Source: an uncultured Pseudomonadota bacterium (GTDB lineage: Bacteria; Myxococcota_A; Bradymonadia; Bradymonadales; Bradymonadaceae). Taken from it: a stretch of DNA of 39,346 nt. The notes beneath the pieces were generated by a model. That model was given only the letters and a program-made list of their open reading frames with translations, was not told the origin of the DNA and did not search any database. Positions within the stretch are counted from its first letter, which is position 1. Each line of letters starts with the position of its first letter. The position numbers and the translations under genes are program-made. Positions 25,511 to 34,618 of the stretch are shown piece after piece. Where the stretch lies: the NCBI GenBank assembly GCA_950059285.1, contig CATLTV010000026.1:1-39346 (forward strand), read 5' to 3'.

Positions 25511-26665
25511 ATGACAAAAAATATCATCAAAAATACTTTTATTACAATATCTTGTGCTTCTCTTCTAAGCGCATGTGCGACATCATCAACAGCTGATAAA
25601 ACTCAGGATGTGCAGTCTGACGAGACGCAAGAAGTCGCTCAGAAAGTCAGCGTTGCTCCTGCCGTGGGGTTGAATGACGCAGATAACAATCCTGATGTTG
25701 TTACTCTTGCCAAAACCGTGCTGGAGGAATGCACCTGGCAAGGAGGAGAGCCTCAGTCATCGTGTCAGGTCTACAAGACATACAAGAAATCTTCGCTTAT
25801 CAAAGACGCAGAGTCACTGCCCACGCTCATGAATTTTGTGGAAGACTCTGATCCCAAGGTACGTTTTTTGGGAGCCAAACCGATTGTCAATCACACGCGA
25901 AGTTTCAAAAGAGATCGCGATGTCGCCATGCGCGTTCTTGGTTTTGCCAACGAGGAGACCGATCCTGCTGTGGGCCTTGCGCTTGGAATGGCGCTTGGCA
26001 AGGTCGTGACATCAAAGACAGACCTCTCCAACGAGCTTGTGACGCTCTTTTCGACACACGAGTTAAGTGAAGTCAGGCAGGGGGTGCTCACGTATTTTAT
26101 CGTGATGAATCCAGAGGATGAGCATTATGCACCCGTGATCAAAGCTGCGCGCGAAGATGCCAATAAAGATGTGCGTTTAACTGCTGCCATGAGTCTTTCG
26201 CAAAATCAAAACGCAGCGCATGTACCTGCGTTGTGTTCACTGTGGTTGGAGAAAGCCGCCGACACCAATGAAGAGCTGGAATATCAGTATCAGGCGATGA
26301 TCATGCTCGGGGCACACATGACCGCAGGAGGTTGCTCCGAGCAATGGCCAGCGCTCGTCGAGTTGATTGAGGCACATGCTGCAAAAGGACAGCTTGATAG
26401 CTCGTTAATTACGCGTTCCATGGATGAACTGAATGAGCAAGCAGCGCTCTCTGAAGAGATGCGTACACGATTGATGACTGCGGCCAGGAGCGTTGTCACA
26501 GATACATCCAATGCAGGCGGCGTGCGCATGTCCACGCTTCGTTTCATTGGCGAGCAAGACCAGGATGCTGTGACCTTCGCTGAACAGTTCACGGATGACT
26601 CCGAGAGTGCTGTCAAGCGTACAGCTCAGGATATTGTTGATGGTAAAATCAAGCCAAAATCCTGA
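25511..26665 (+). CDS. HEAT-repeat-like lipoprotein
   Basis: A 384-aa lipoprotein: signal peptide ending LLSAC, a Gln/Asp-rich linker and then alpha-helical pairs resembling HEAT/PBS-type repeats (VEDSDPKVRFLGAK, ANEETDPAVGLALGMALGK, REDANKDVRLTAAMSL). Such solenoids are protein-binding scaffolds, here on the periplasmic side or cell surface. The start at 25511 has GAGG 9 nt upstream and begins the signal sequence; an ATG at 25457 is too far upstream. It is convergent with the next gene, with which it shares a hairpin. Confidence 0.75.
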   Translation: MTKNIIKNTFITISCASLLSACATSSTADKTQDVQSDETQEVAQKVSVAPAVGLNDADNNPDVVTLAKTVLEECTWQGGEPQSSCQVYKTYKKSSLIKDAESLPTLMNFVEDSDPKVRFLGAKPIVNHTRSFKRDRDVAMRVLGFANEETDPAVGLALGMALGKVVTSKTDLSNELVTLFSTHELSEVRQGVLTYFIVMNPEDEHYAPVIKAAREDANKDVRLTAAMSLSQNQNAAHVPALCSLWLEKAADTNEELEYQYQAMIMLGAHMTAGGCSEQWPALVELIEAHAAKGQLDSSLITRSMDELNEQAALSEEMRTRLMTAARSVVTDTSNAGGVRMSTLRFIGEQDQDAVTFAEQFTDDSESAVKRTAQDIVDGKIKPKS

Positions 26666-26674
26666 TGTCCAAAC

Positions 26675-26744
26675 CATAAACTAGAGCGTAGATCAGGCGA
26701 GCGCTGCTTTGGCAGCGCTCGCCTGATCTACGCTCTAGTTTATG
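26675..26744. terminator. Perfect 33-bp hairpin between convergent genes, 4-nt loop
   Basis: Arms 26675-26707 and 26712-26744 are exactly complementary around TTTG. The right arm contains the last codons and stop of the minus-strand gene at 26735. It probably serves both convergent genes, though no U-tract follows on either side. Confidence 0.8.
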
Positions 26745-28420
26745 ACGTGAACAATCATGGGTTCAGAGCGGATACTATCGTGTGCATTGAAGACCTCAAC
26801 CTCAATGGTATGCATACCAGGAGTGAGTGGGTTGAGATCCAGGACACGATCGGTCACGTAGCGAATGTACTGGAGGTTGCCATCGACATAGACATTGGCG
26901 AGGGCAAAGTAACTCTCTGAAGATTCAATGAATTCCAGGTTAATCAAGTGATGTTTATTGGCAGCAAGCATGACGGGCAAGACCACATTCAAGTCGCTTA
27001 ATGTAGGTGCGTTGTATTCTGGAGTCGTCTGCCCACAACCCCAGACGCCTGTACCTTGAGAGAAGCCCACAATGATTTTGGTGTTGTCAGGTGAAAACGC
27101 CATCGACACGGGGACATTGGAGCGTCCTTCAGGAAAATATCTGCTCACTTCGGCATCAATCTCGGGTGGACTGATGATTTTGATATCATGAGGAGATGAC
27201 ATTGACAGAATTTCCACCTCACCCGCAGGGTTGACACTGGCGAACAGGTCGCCATCATCGGACCACTCCAGAGGACTTGCGTAAATAGGTGGCAAGTAAG
27301 TCTCCCAGTTTGAGGTAAACGCGCCTCGCTGCGAGGTGTGTGTAATTGCGTTTGTCGCGTGATTGATGGTGTGGTGTGCGCCCGTTGCGTCGATCACATG
27401 AAGGGTGTCCTCCTGATGGCGGTCCAACCTGACCTCTGCAATATGACCCGTGTAACCTCCTGGCTCTACAATGTTTACTTCGGGGATGTTGAGGCGTTGC
27501 TCAATAAAGGAGCCTCCCTCTGTCCTTTGATAGGTGACAATCAGAGGCTGTACAGGACGAGGTTCGGCCTCCCAGTCAGGACGGTCCACAAGGGCGAGCG
27601 CGATGGTGGAGCCATCAGCGCTAACATCGAATATAGGAGCCCAGAGCGACCAGTAGGGCGCACCCCTTTCGGTGGTAATGCTGGCGTCAAGAAGGTGGTT
27701 CCCAGTGGCGATGTCCCATGCGTCGACATGGAATTCACCATGGTCCGTGTCAGCGTAAACTACACCGTAGGTTACAAATGTGCTTCCATCATCGCTGATT
27801 TTCCAGATGTGATTGCTTGCTGGCACTGCGAGCACTAGTTGTTGAGAGACACGATCGTATACACGGAAGATATATGCGCCATTGATATGTTCCTGGGTGA
27901 CAAACAGGCTCCAGTCGGGGCTGACTTCAAAAGACTCTGCGGGAGTACCTGCATGTGTGAGAATAACCTCACCCGTTGACGCATGGCGGAGCAACTCGGT
28001 GCTTTGACTATATCTTGAGAAGTTCGACACAACGCTCATATCAGGAGACCACAAGATATCACTGCGGAGCTGATTACGAGGCACGGGGTCCCACCATAAC
28101 TGCTTGAGCTCACACCTGGAAAGATTTTCAAATTTTTTAGTATCTTCAATATCTTCAATAGGATCTACAGGGGTCATTACATCCTCCTGTGTGTTATCTT
28201 CTTGTTGATCCTGTGGCTCTTCTTCATCGTCCTGAGCTTCTGACTCATCCATGGGTTCATCCACAGTGCTCCACATGTTGGGAGATGATGGATTTGATGA
28301 CGATGTATTCTCATCATCAAATCGATCCGAGTAACCACATGAAGAGAGCGCCAGGCTTATGGATATACACAAAGCAGTGTGGGAATTTTTAATCATTCTG
28401 TCATTTTTGAAATCAACCAT
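26735..28420 (-). CDS. Beta-propeller-like lipoprotein
   Basis: A 561-aa lipoprotein. Signal peptide ending ALSSC, an acidic Ser/Glu linker (about 30-90), then repeated strands of WD40-like type (DVSADGSTIALALV, WKISDDGSTFVTY, MAFSPDNTKIIVGF) and a C-terminal Ig-like strand set (LNPLTPGMHTIEVEVF). Such propellers bind partners; no enzyme motif is seen. AAGGA lies about 7 nt before the ATG at 28420; an upstream ATG at 28483 lacks a site. It may be coregulated with the small lipoprotein gene upstream. Confidence 0.75.
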   Translation of the reverse strand: MVDFKNDRMIKNSHTALCISISLALSSCGYSDRFDDENTSSSNPSSPNMWSTVDEPMDESEAQDDEEEPQDQQEDNTQEDVMTPVDPIEDIEDTKKFENLSRCELKQLWWDPVPRNQLRSDILWSPDMSVVSNFSRYSQSTELLRHASTGEVILTHAGTPAESFEVSPDWSLFVTQEHINGAYIFRVYDRVSQQLVLAVPASNHIWKISDDGSTFVTYGVVYADTDHGEFHVDAWDIATGNHLLDASITTERGAPYWSLWAPIFDVSADGSTIALALVDRPDWEAEPRPVQPLIVTYQRTEGGSFIEQRLNIPEVNIVEPGGYTGHIAEVRLDRHQEDTLHVIDATGAHHTINHATNAITHTSQRGAFTSNWETYLPPIYASPLEWSDDGDLFASVNPAGEVEILSMSSPHDIKIISPPEIDAEVSRYFPEGRSNVPVSMAFSPDNTKIIVGFSQGTGVWGCGQTTPEYNAPTLSDLNVVLPVMLAANKHHLINLEFIESSESYFALANVYVDGNLQYIRYVTDRVLDLNPLTPGMHTIEVEVFNAHDSIRSEPMIVHVIN

Positions 28421-28611
28421 GGGACCATCCTTTTTTACGAAGAAAAACACGTCATTGTGTGTGACATGTATGATTATGAACAACCCAAGAATAAACTCAA
28501 TCTTTATATTTTTTACTATATAGTAAAGCTTTTATTTATAATTGAACCATCATGTGTGATGCCAGAATCTCCCACATATGAAGCTCATACTGTCTTGGCA
28601 ACCAGTGATGT

Positions 28612-29157
28612 CTATTCAGGTACGACAAATGTCATGGATTCATTTGCACTCTGGGGATCGTTATTCTTGATTGAAAGCAGGTTTTCACCATGAAATGTGT
28701 TGTGTGAGGGGGCAATCATGAGCTCAAGCTCCATGGCGTATTCAGGTGCAATATAGATGCGTTTATGTTGTGCAAAGGCATCAAAATATCGTTGACTTTC
28801 GGCGTTAGCAGGCACGATTACACTGGGTACAGACCAGAGCATATTATCAATGCGAAGGTTCCCATCGCCTCTGTTTTTAATCGTGACGTGTGCATGTTGA
28901 TTTTCGCTCAAGAACACGACCTCTTGTTGAGGGATTTCTAGCGCAGGCATCAGGCACAATGAGATAGATGCTCCTCCTGCTTGATGTTGGCACTCATAGT
29001 GTTCTTTCGCATTGGCGATTACATCACCGATGAGGATCGCGTGTTCTTCTTCATAAGGAGAGAGGTCCATACTCTCTTCTTCGGTGACTTGTGCGCATCC
29101 ACAAAGCGCTAAAAACAAAATAAAAATGTTTTTTAATTTTAATATGATAGCATTCAT
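28612..29157 (-). CDS. Small lipoprotein with an anchor-type Ig-like domain
   Basis: A 181-aa lipoprotein (signal peptide ending LCGC) with an acidic linker followed by a domain resembling ASPM-SPD2-hydin/choice-of-anchor folds (VTIKNRGDGNLRIDNMLW; LLSIKNNDPQSANESMTFVV). No Shine-Dalgarno sequence is seen before the ATG. Its upstream region holds the two hairpins that follow the kinase gene, so its promoter must lie near the end of that gene or between the hairpins and the start. The function is unknown. Confidence 0.65.
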   Translation of the reverse strand: MNAIILKLKNIFILFLALCGCAQVTEEESMDLSPYEEEHAILIGDVIANAKEHYECQHQAGGASISLCLMPALEIPQQEVVFLSENQHAHVTIKNRGDGNLRIDNMLWSVPSVIVPANAESQRYFDAFAQHKRIYIAPEYAMELELMIAPSHNTFHGENLLSIKNNDPQSANESMTFVVPE

Positions 29158-29172
29158 AAGAAAGAGGTTATG

Positions 29173-29215
29173 CGTAAAGAGCCCGATACATCTGAGATGT
29201 ATCGGGCTCTTTACG
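29173..29215. terminator. Perfect 20-bp hairpin, 3-nt loop
   Basis: Arms 29173-29192 and 29196-29215 pair exactly around TGA. It is the second hairpin after the kinase gene's stop (29286) and lies 16 bp upstream of the small lipoprotein gene. Confidence 0.7.
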
Positions 29216-29231
29216 TGATGAGTTTGATAAG

Positions 29232-29278
29232 CCCAAATCAGAATCTCACTGTATGTACGAGAGAGGTTCTGATTTGGG
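29232..29278. terminator. Hairpin, 12-bp perfect stem plus imperfect extension
   Basis: CCCAAATCAGAA (29232-29243) pairs with TTCTGATTTGGG (29267-29278). It lies 8 bp past the kinase gene stop and is probably its first terminator. Confidence 0.65.
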
Positions 29279-29285
29279 TAGAAAA

Positions 29286-30968
29286 TCAGGCAGACTTTGC
29301 GGATTTGACCTGTGCACGATCGACAGCCTTGTAGATGCCAGAGACAGTGGCCTGATTCATCTCGAAGACGATCATGGAGTGTGGGACGATAATGCGGAAG
29401 CTGGTGCCGCTACCAACCTGTGAGCTGACGAGGATTTTGCCGCCCATATCTTCCACGGCCATTTTGACCGCCGAGAGGCCCACACCACGACCCGAAATAT
29501 CGCTGACGCTGATGGCTGTGGAGAAGCGATCTTCAAAGATCAGCTCGTAGCGCTCGGCAGGTGTGAGTTGGTCTGCCTGTTCGATAGAGATCAAGCCCTG
29601 GTCAATAGCACGTCGTGTGAGCTTGTCAGTATCGATGCCGCGTCCGTCATCTTCAATGCTGATGATGAGGTCGTGAGGTGCCTGTTCGATGGAGAGTTTG
29701 AGTTTTCCAGTCTCGGACTTATCACCGCGAAGGTGAGGGGGTTCAAGGCCGTGGTCCATGGCATTTCTGAGGACATGGATCAGGTTTCTGAACAGTGGAG
29801 CGAGTGTGCGTGTGTCGACTGCAAGGTCGGCTCCCTTGACCTCGAAATCTACGAATTTTTCAAGGCGTTTGGCGAGCGAATCGATCATTTCCTCGATGGG
29901 TCCAAGGAGGGTGCGTGCGGGGCGTCGGGTGATGTGTTCAATCCATGCATGGATATTGGAAGAGTCATCAGATCCCAGCCTTGAGGAGAGGTCCTTGAGC
30001 ACAGAGAGGTTGGCCTGTTGGATGAAGATGGCCGAATCGAGTTTATCGTAGTGTACATTGAGGACGTTTTCTTCACGTTTGAGGAAGTCCTTCATGCTCT
30101 GCTCGATGGTATCCAGTGATTTTTCATCGATGGTGGCCTGTGCTTCGATTTCGTGGACAAGCCAGACCAGCCAGAGGAGGCCAAACGAACCGCAGTTACC
30201 CTTGATGGTGTGGACAAGTCGTCGCACGGTGACTTGATCCTTGAGATCGAGTGCTTTGCGTGCATCGGAGACAAGCTGTTTAAAGTCATTGATGAGCATC
30301 TCAAAGGATTCACGGTCGCGCAGGATGTTGAGCAACATGTGGTTATGAGCGCTCTCTTGCTGAGCTTGTTCAAGCTGTGTGATGTCCTGAATCGTGGTCA
30401 AAAGACCTTCGATCTGGCCATCATCAGAGCGAAGTACGCTGTAATCCATTTTCAGAACGCGACCATCCTTACGTTCAAAGCGACCAGGCATTTGTTCAAT
30501 GGTGAGCTCCTCGGGGAAGACATCTTCAAAGAGCTGAGAGATGGCAAAGTCGAACTCAAAGCCATCACGATCAGAGATATCCAGGAGTGTCACAAACCTG
30601 GTTTTTGATGAAATATCAGGGGAGAGGAGTGATTTACATGAACGTGTGAATCCTGGTTGAATGCAACCGTTGCGATCAAGCACAAGAAAGCCAGAGGTCA
30701 CGTTGTCGAGGATGCGTTTGAGTTCGCGGGTACGGAAGGCGACCTCAGCCTCAAGTTCTTGCTGGCGTGCAAGCAGGAGTTCCTGACGTTGGCGAGCGCG
30801 TTCCTGACGTTGAACGGCGCGGTTAAGCTGGTCTTGCATGTGGAGACCATCGCCATTGTATAGTCGTTGGACCTGATCTTTGAGGACTTCGACGGTGCGT
30901 TCAGCCGCGCGTGCACGTGTTTCCCAGTCAATATGTTCTGTCTGTGTGGTGTGTTCTGAAGTAGTCAT
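29286..30968 (-). CDS. PAS/HPt/HATPase histidine kinase, CheA-like
   Basis: A 560-aa cytosolic kinase. It has an N-terminal coiled coil rich in Gln/Arg (about 45-85), a PAS-like domain (about 85-200), an HPt-like four-helix region with phospho-acceptor His at about 253 (LVHTIKGNCGSFG), a P3-like dimerisation part, and a CheA-type ATPase domain (N-box LIHVLRNAMDHGLEPP, G1 DDGRGID, G2 GRGVGLSAVK). The C-terminal CheW-like domain of chemotactic CheA is absent. Its upstream partner is a FIST protein; FIST and kinase pairs are known nitric-oxide or small-ligand sensing modules. AAGG lies 7 nt before the ATG. No response regulator lies in the window. Confidence 0.85.
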   Translation of the reverse strand: MTTSEHTTQTEHIDWETRARAAERTVEVLKDQVQRLYNGDGLHMQDQLNRAVQRQERARQRQELLLARQQELEAEVAFRTRELKRILDNVTSGFLVLDRNGCIQPGFTRSCKSLLSPDISSKTRFVTLLDISDRDGFEFDFAISQLFEDVFPEELTIEQMPGRFERKDGRVLKMDYSVLRSDDGQIEGLLTTIQDITQLEQAQQESAHNHMLLNILRDRESFEMLINDFKQLVSDARKALDLKDQVTVRRLVHTIKGNCGSFGLLWLVWLVHEIEAQATIDEKSLDTIEQSMKDFLKREENVLNVHYDKLDSAIFIQQANLSVLKDLSSRLGSDDSSNIHAWIEHITRRPARTLLGPIEEMIDSLAKRLEKFVDFEVKGADLAVDTRTLAPLFRNLIHVLRNAMDHGLEPPHLRGDKSETGKLKLSIEQAPHDLIISIEDDGRGIDTDKLTRRAIDQGLISIEQADQLTPAERYELIFEDRFSTAISVSDISGRGVGLSAVKMAVEDMGGKILVSSQVGSGTSFRIIVPHSMIVFEMNQATVSGIYKAVDRAQVKSAKSA

Positions 30969-31030
30969 TGGGCAGCCTTTTTGACGTGATGATAGTTAGA
31001 AAAAATTAGTCAATTAATTCAGTTATTTAT

Positions 31031-32143
31031 TTATGACGCAAAAGCGAGCGCAACAAAGGTTTGATTGATATGAAGACCTTGATGTTGTTCTCCATAGGTA
31101 TCAAAGGCGATGAAGTTTTTGCTGTGACTCATGATCACATCGCCAAGTTGATCGTGTAGATCCTTGCCCTTGGCTTCAAGAGAGCGAAGGATGCAGTTGC
31201 ATCCGAGCATGAACTCTGCGTCGACATCAGAGAGGGCCTCTTCAAGCGCCTCGACCATATCTGTGGGTGTGCTGACATTCAGGACCATACCTTCCTCAAT
31301 CGCGCAGTAGAAGCTGATGGACTGATCGTCATGAATGGCCTGAATGGAGCGCGTGTAAAGTTCCTTGTTAAACTCAATGGTGAGGGGTCTGAGGAAGGTG
31401 TCATCGGTGCTCAGGTCCTCGGGATTGACACCAAGCGCTCTGGCATAGGCGACCACCGCAGGGTAACCATCGATCTCGTAGACGCGGCGATTTTCAGGGT
31501 CGGCGCGTGTCACAGCGATTCTGTGTGAAGAAGGTTGGAGGTGTTGGTGTTTGATGAGTTTAAAGGGATGTGTGGAGCGACCAATCACGAGCACAGCAGC
31601 ATCGGAGTGGACACCTGACTGGTGGTACAGCGAGGTTTTTGTGAACTTGAGATCATCGCCTGCGCTACCACCAATCAAGGGGATGCCATCAAGGGCATCC
31701 CCGAGGAGGGAAGCGACATGCTCTTCTTGCATGGAGACTCCATCAACAAAGAGGAGTGAGAAAAGTTCGCTGTAAGGTAGGTTATCAGGATCAAGATCGT
31801 GGGCACTCAGGAGCATATTGACGGTGTCTGTGGCCTGAGTTGAGTCGAACTCACCGAGGCCCTTGATGAGCTGAATCTCCCAGTCGACCTGGGGTGTTTC
31901 AAGGCCCGTGATGACGATGGACTCGTTGTAATGCTTGCCCTGTAGGTATTCACCTGAAGTGGTACAGCCGATGACGGGCGTGGAGGGATAGCGTGCTTGA
32001 AGCTCCTTAAGGACATCATCGGGATCATAGGAAGCAGAGGAGAAGACAATAAAAAGATCCACCGCATCGGGGATGGATTGACATGCCTCATCGACACTGG
32101 TGGAGACATCTGGGTGCTGGGACATACCTTGGTACACGTTCAT
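31031..32143 (-). CDS. FIST-domain sensor protein, NosP-like
   Basis: A 370-aa cytosolic protein with FIST N-terminal (IGCTTSGEY at about residue 58; SLLFVDGVSMQEEH; IPLIGGSAGDD) and C-terminal regions (LGCNCILR and HINQTFVALAF). FIST proteins of the NosP type bind haem and sense nitric oxide, controlling a neighbouring histidine kinase; haem binding cannot be seen from the sequence alone. The gene lies 62 bp upstream of the CheA-like kinase in the same direction, so they are probably one operon. A GAGG site lies 9 nt before the ATG. Confidence 0.8.
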   Translation of the reverse strand: MNVYQGMSQHPDVSTSVDEACQSIPDAVDLFIVFSSASYDPDDVLKELQARYPSTPVIGCTTSGEYLQGKHYNESIVITGLETPQVDWEIQLIKGLGEFDSTQATDTVNMLLSAHDLDPDNLPYSELFSLLFVDGVSMQEEHVASLLGDALDGIPLIGGSAGDDLKFTKTSLYHQSGVHSDAAVLVIGRSTHPFKLIKHQHLQPSSHRIAVTRADPENRRVYEIDGYPAVVAYARALGVNPEDLSTDDTFLRPLTIEFNKELYTRSIQAIHDDQSISFYCAIEEGMVLNVSTPTDMVEALEEALSDVDAEFMLGCNCILRSLEAKGKDLHDQLGDVIMSHSKNFIAFDTYGEQHQGLHINQTFVALAFAS

Positions 32144-32389
32144 AGGGGTTCACCTCACGTGATGTGTGGCCTGTCCGTCATGAAGCACCATGAATTTGGT
32201 GTAGATTGTGGTGTTGAACAGGCATTAAAAATGGTTCAGGAGACCCAAAAAAGATCTCATGGTATACCTGTCTTTATCGTCACAAGAGCTTGAATATGTT
32301 TAAGATTTATTTGTATATTTCACATTTAAATTCTATAAAAAAGAATTCAAATGAATATAATTTCATTATAAAGAATCATTAAATGCGTC

Positions 32390-33154
32390 TTACCAAAAAG
32401 AGATATCCTCATCCAGAGCGTGTACATCACAACGATCGGGGATTCTGGGGGGCTGGATAATATCGGAGGCGAGCATGGTGTTGGTGGCGATAAACCCCGA
32501 GACAAAGGGTTGGGAAAGCCTGTCATGCCACAACTTGGATCGGCTCCATTGAAGGAGCGGTAGCTCTTCTTTGTGATGGGATATAAATTTGGAGAGCATG
32601 GTGTGGAGCGCGTGTGGAGAGTCACCAAAGCGCCACTGTCCATACGGGATTTGAACGCTCTCTGCGTCCCGAAACAGGGTGGAGTAGTATGGAGCACTCG
32701 ATTCGGAGTACCGGAGCCTGTAGGTCTCTGTGTAGACGAGCATACCCGCTGAGAAGAGCATCAGATGATCTCTGGGTATGTGCATGTAGAATTCTTCTTC
32801 TTCATCAGACTCAATCTCAATCAAAAATGAATGCTCTGAGTGGGTCAAGAGGTGATGAAAGAGGGGGATGGTATCCACCGCACGGTACTGAGACAGCAAA
32901 TCGTCATGATACGCATGGAAGATGTCCTCTGAGTCGTGATTGTGAACACCCACCAGATAAGGTTTGGACTTCCACATCATGTAGAGGTTCATGGATATCC
33001 TGTATAGATTAGGAGCCAGGCGTTGAATATCCCACTCATCCAGGCCATGTTGAAACTCCTCCCAGGAGGGGTAATACCTGGTCAGGGCACCAAAAAACAT
33101 CTCGCAGAGCTTTGGGAATGATGTCGCGTGAATGTAAAGGTGTATCTGCTGCAT
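32390..33154 (-). CDS. Hypothetical protein (second gene of an orphan pair)
   Basis: A 254-aa cytosolic protein rich in aromatic and His residues (LYRISMNLYMMW, LFHHLLTHSEHSF). No family is recognised; there is no signal peptide, membrane segment or catalytic motif. It lies 20 bp after the smaller upstream gene, implying one operon, and has only a weak ribosome-binding site. Accessory roles such as an effector or immunity partner are conceivable but unsupported. Confidence 0.6.
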   Translation of the reverse strand: MQQIHLYIHATSFPKLCEMFFGALTRYYPSWEEFQHGLDEWDIQRLAPNLYRISMNLYMMWKSKPYLVGVHNHDSEDIFHAYHDDLLSQYRAVDTIPLFHHLLTHSEHSFLIEIESDEEEEFYMHIPRDHLMLFSAGMLVYTETYRLRYSESSAPYYSTLFRDAESVQIPYGQWRFGDSPHALHTMLSKFISHHKEELPLLQWSRSKLWHDRLSQPFVSGFIATNTMLASDIIQPPRIPDRCDVHALDEDISFW

Positions 33155-33174
33155 AAAGTTACCAAAAACCTGGA

Positions 33175-33567
33175 CTAAAAAGGAAGCTCATCTTCATAAT
33201 CGCGAGCTGTGACCATGTGTTGGTAGCTGAGCTGGTCATTCAGCGACCCCTCATGATACACATCCTCCTCATCACCAAAGTCCACGAGGCGCTCACCATG
33301 GAAATCACCGAGGAGCGCGTTACACAGGCCAAGCTGGGGGCAGCTCTCGGGGTTGTCCAAGTAAAGCCAGATCCAGCGCAGCGGAGCGTCTCGTTTGATG
33401 TATGAAGGCCAGCCCTGCATGTGAGACATCAGGTACGTCAAGGTCTCCTCACACAGTGGATCATCCCCAATGAGGACACACAACCTGTCAAAGAGAGCAG
33501 GCGAGGGCTGCTCCTGGGTAAGGCTACGAAGTTCTCCGAATTTTTGGTGTGATAGGGTGCGTTGCAT
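33175..33567 (-). CDS. Hypothetical protein (first gene of an orphan pair)
   Basis: A 130-aa acidic cytosolic protein. The first part reads as a helical repeat (LFDRLCVLIGDDPLCEETL; LRWIWLYLDNPESCPQLG) of a kind seen in myxobacterial proteins, but I cannot name the family. The ATG at 33567 is chosen because AAGGAGG lies 6 nt upstream; an in-frame ATG at 33597 is weaker. It is followed closely by the 254-aa gene. No function is proposed. Confidence 0.6.
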   Translation of the reverse strand: MQRTLSHQKFGELRSLTQEQPSPALFDRLCVLIGDDPLCEETLTYLMSHMQGWPSYIKRDAPLRWIWLYLDNPESCPQLGLCNALLGDFHGERLVDFGDEEDVYHEGSLNDQLSYQHMVTARDYEDELPF

Positions 33568-33895
33568 GGGAAACCTCCTTGAGAACAGTGATGTCATCTG
33601 TGTTTGAATATAGCAGGAATTGGTGGTCTACCAACGTGTAAACAAGTCGTATAACGATCGATAATGTGTTCAAAAATGCGTTTCTCTTTGTTTCAAGTCT
33701 TGAAAGACACACGAAACAATACGATGCATGTGCGGTTGTCCGCAGGTTATGTTTGTTTTGTAGTTCACCTCTATTATTAACGAGTTAGATGATGACGGTG
33801 TGTGTATGGCATGGTCCTTGTAAAGTACTGTCACATGTCAAAGAGACACTGGCTGTGGGAGTCAGTGTAGATGATGTCAACAAGGAATGGACGTG
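33568..33895. other. Intergenic region between divergent genes
   Basis: It separates the orphan pair (minus strand) from the rhodanese gene (plus strand). It should contain both promoters, but no -35/-10 pair stands out. No gene or hairpin is seen. Confidence 0.4.
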
Positions 33896-34255
33896 ATGTC
33901 GAACAGTATAAACATTGTGATTATCGTGCTGGCGTTGCTGGGTATATTTATGATTTTTACGCGCAAGGGGAGTCCTGCGCAGCGAGTCAACGGCGAGGAG
34001 GCAAGGGAGCTTGTCAAAAGCGGTGCAGTGTTACTTGATGTGAGGACACCTGCCGAGTTTTCAGCGGGTCATATCAAGGGAGCGCGAAACATCCCGTTGC
34101 AATCGCTCGGGAGTCGTGTGCACGAGTTAAAACAGAAGGACAGTCCGATCGTGGTGTACTGTCGAAGCGGGAACAGGTCGGCCTCGGCGAGCAAGGTGTT
34201 GATGGGGAGTGGTTACGAAAAGGTGTATGATCTGGGGGCGATGTCGCGCTGGTAG
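33896..34255 (+). CDS. Membrane-anchored rhodanese
   Basis: A 119-aa protein with one N-terminal membrane helix (SINIVIIVLALLGIFMIF) and a single rhodanese domain (DVRTPAEFSAGHIKGARNIP, active-site loop CRSGNRS with the Cys at about residue 89). Rhodaneses carry sulfane sulfur. The second ATG (33896) is preferred because AAGGA lies 9 nt upstream, while it abuts the ATG at 33887. The gene ends in a hairpin and is followed by the YeeE/YedE pair, with which it probably shares a sulfur-trafficking role. Confidence 0.85.
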   Translation: MSNSINIVIIVLALLGIFMIFTRKGSPAQRVNGEEARELVKSGAVLLDVRTPAEFSAGHIKGARNIPLQSLGSRVHELKQKDSPIVVYCRSGNRSASASKVLMGSGYEKVYDLGAMSRW

Positions 34256-34266
34256 AGATGTGAAAT

Positions 34267-34314
34267 AAAACGAAGAAAGCCCATGTGCCAGAGCACATGG
34301 GCTTTCTTCGTTTT
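34267..34314. terminator. Perfect 22-bp hairpin, 4-nt loop
   Basis: Arms 34267-34288 and 34293-34314 pair exactly around CAGA, 11 bp past the rhodanese stop. The right arm ends in a T-run and continues GTTT, so it can act as an intrinsic terminator on the plus strand. Confidence 0.85.
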
Positions 34315-34472
34315 GTTTAGAATTGTTCACAATACTCATGAAACAATTTTAAACAAAGCCTTGTGTATGGTATGCGCGCGTCGACACAAAACTCGCATTA
34401 TATTAATAAAAACCATTTAAAATCATCAATTTACAGAATATAAGCCCTGCACAGATGACCGATTTCTAAGGC

Positions 34473-34488
34473 TGGCACGCTACTTGTA
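34473..34488 (+). promoter_or_regulatory. Sigma-54-type promoter candidate
   Basis: TGGCAC (34473-34478), a 5-nt spacer and TTGTA (34484-34488) match the -24/-12 consensus TGGCAC-N5-TTGCA except for one base in the -12 element. It lies about 130 bp upstream of the first YeeE/YedE gene. A sigma-54 activator is encoded just beyond the pair. Confidence 0.5.
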
Positions 34489-34618
34489 TTATATCCAAAA
34501 CGCTCGCGCAGATATCACTGCATACCTACGCACCAAGAACTCAATAAAGAGTGCTCACCACACTCACTTCAAGATCCTGACCTGTGTTCACCCTTCACAC
34601 TCAGGATTGCCTCTCTAA

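Noticed and set aside
25339-25530. Cys-rich minus-strand frame of 63 codons
   Set aside because: It overlaps the start of the HEAT-like lipoprotein gene and lacks a ribosome-binding site.
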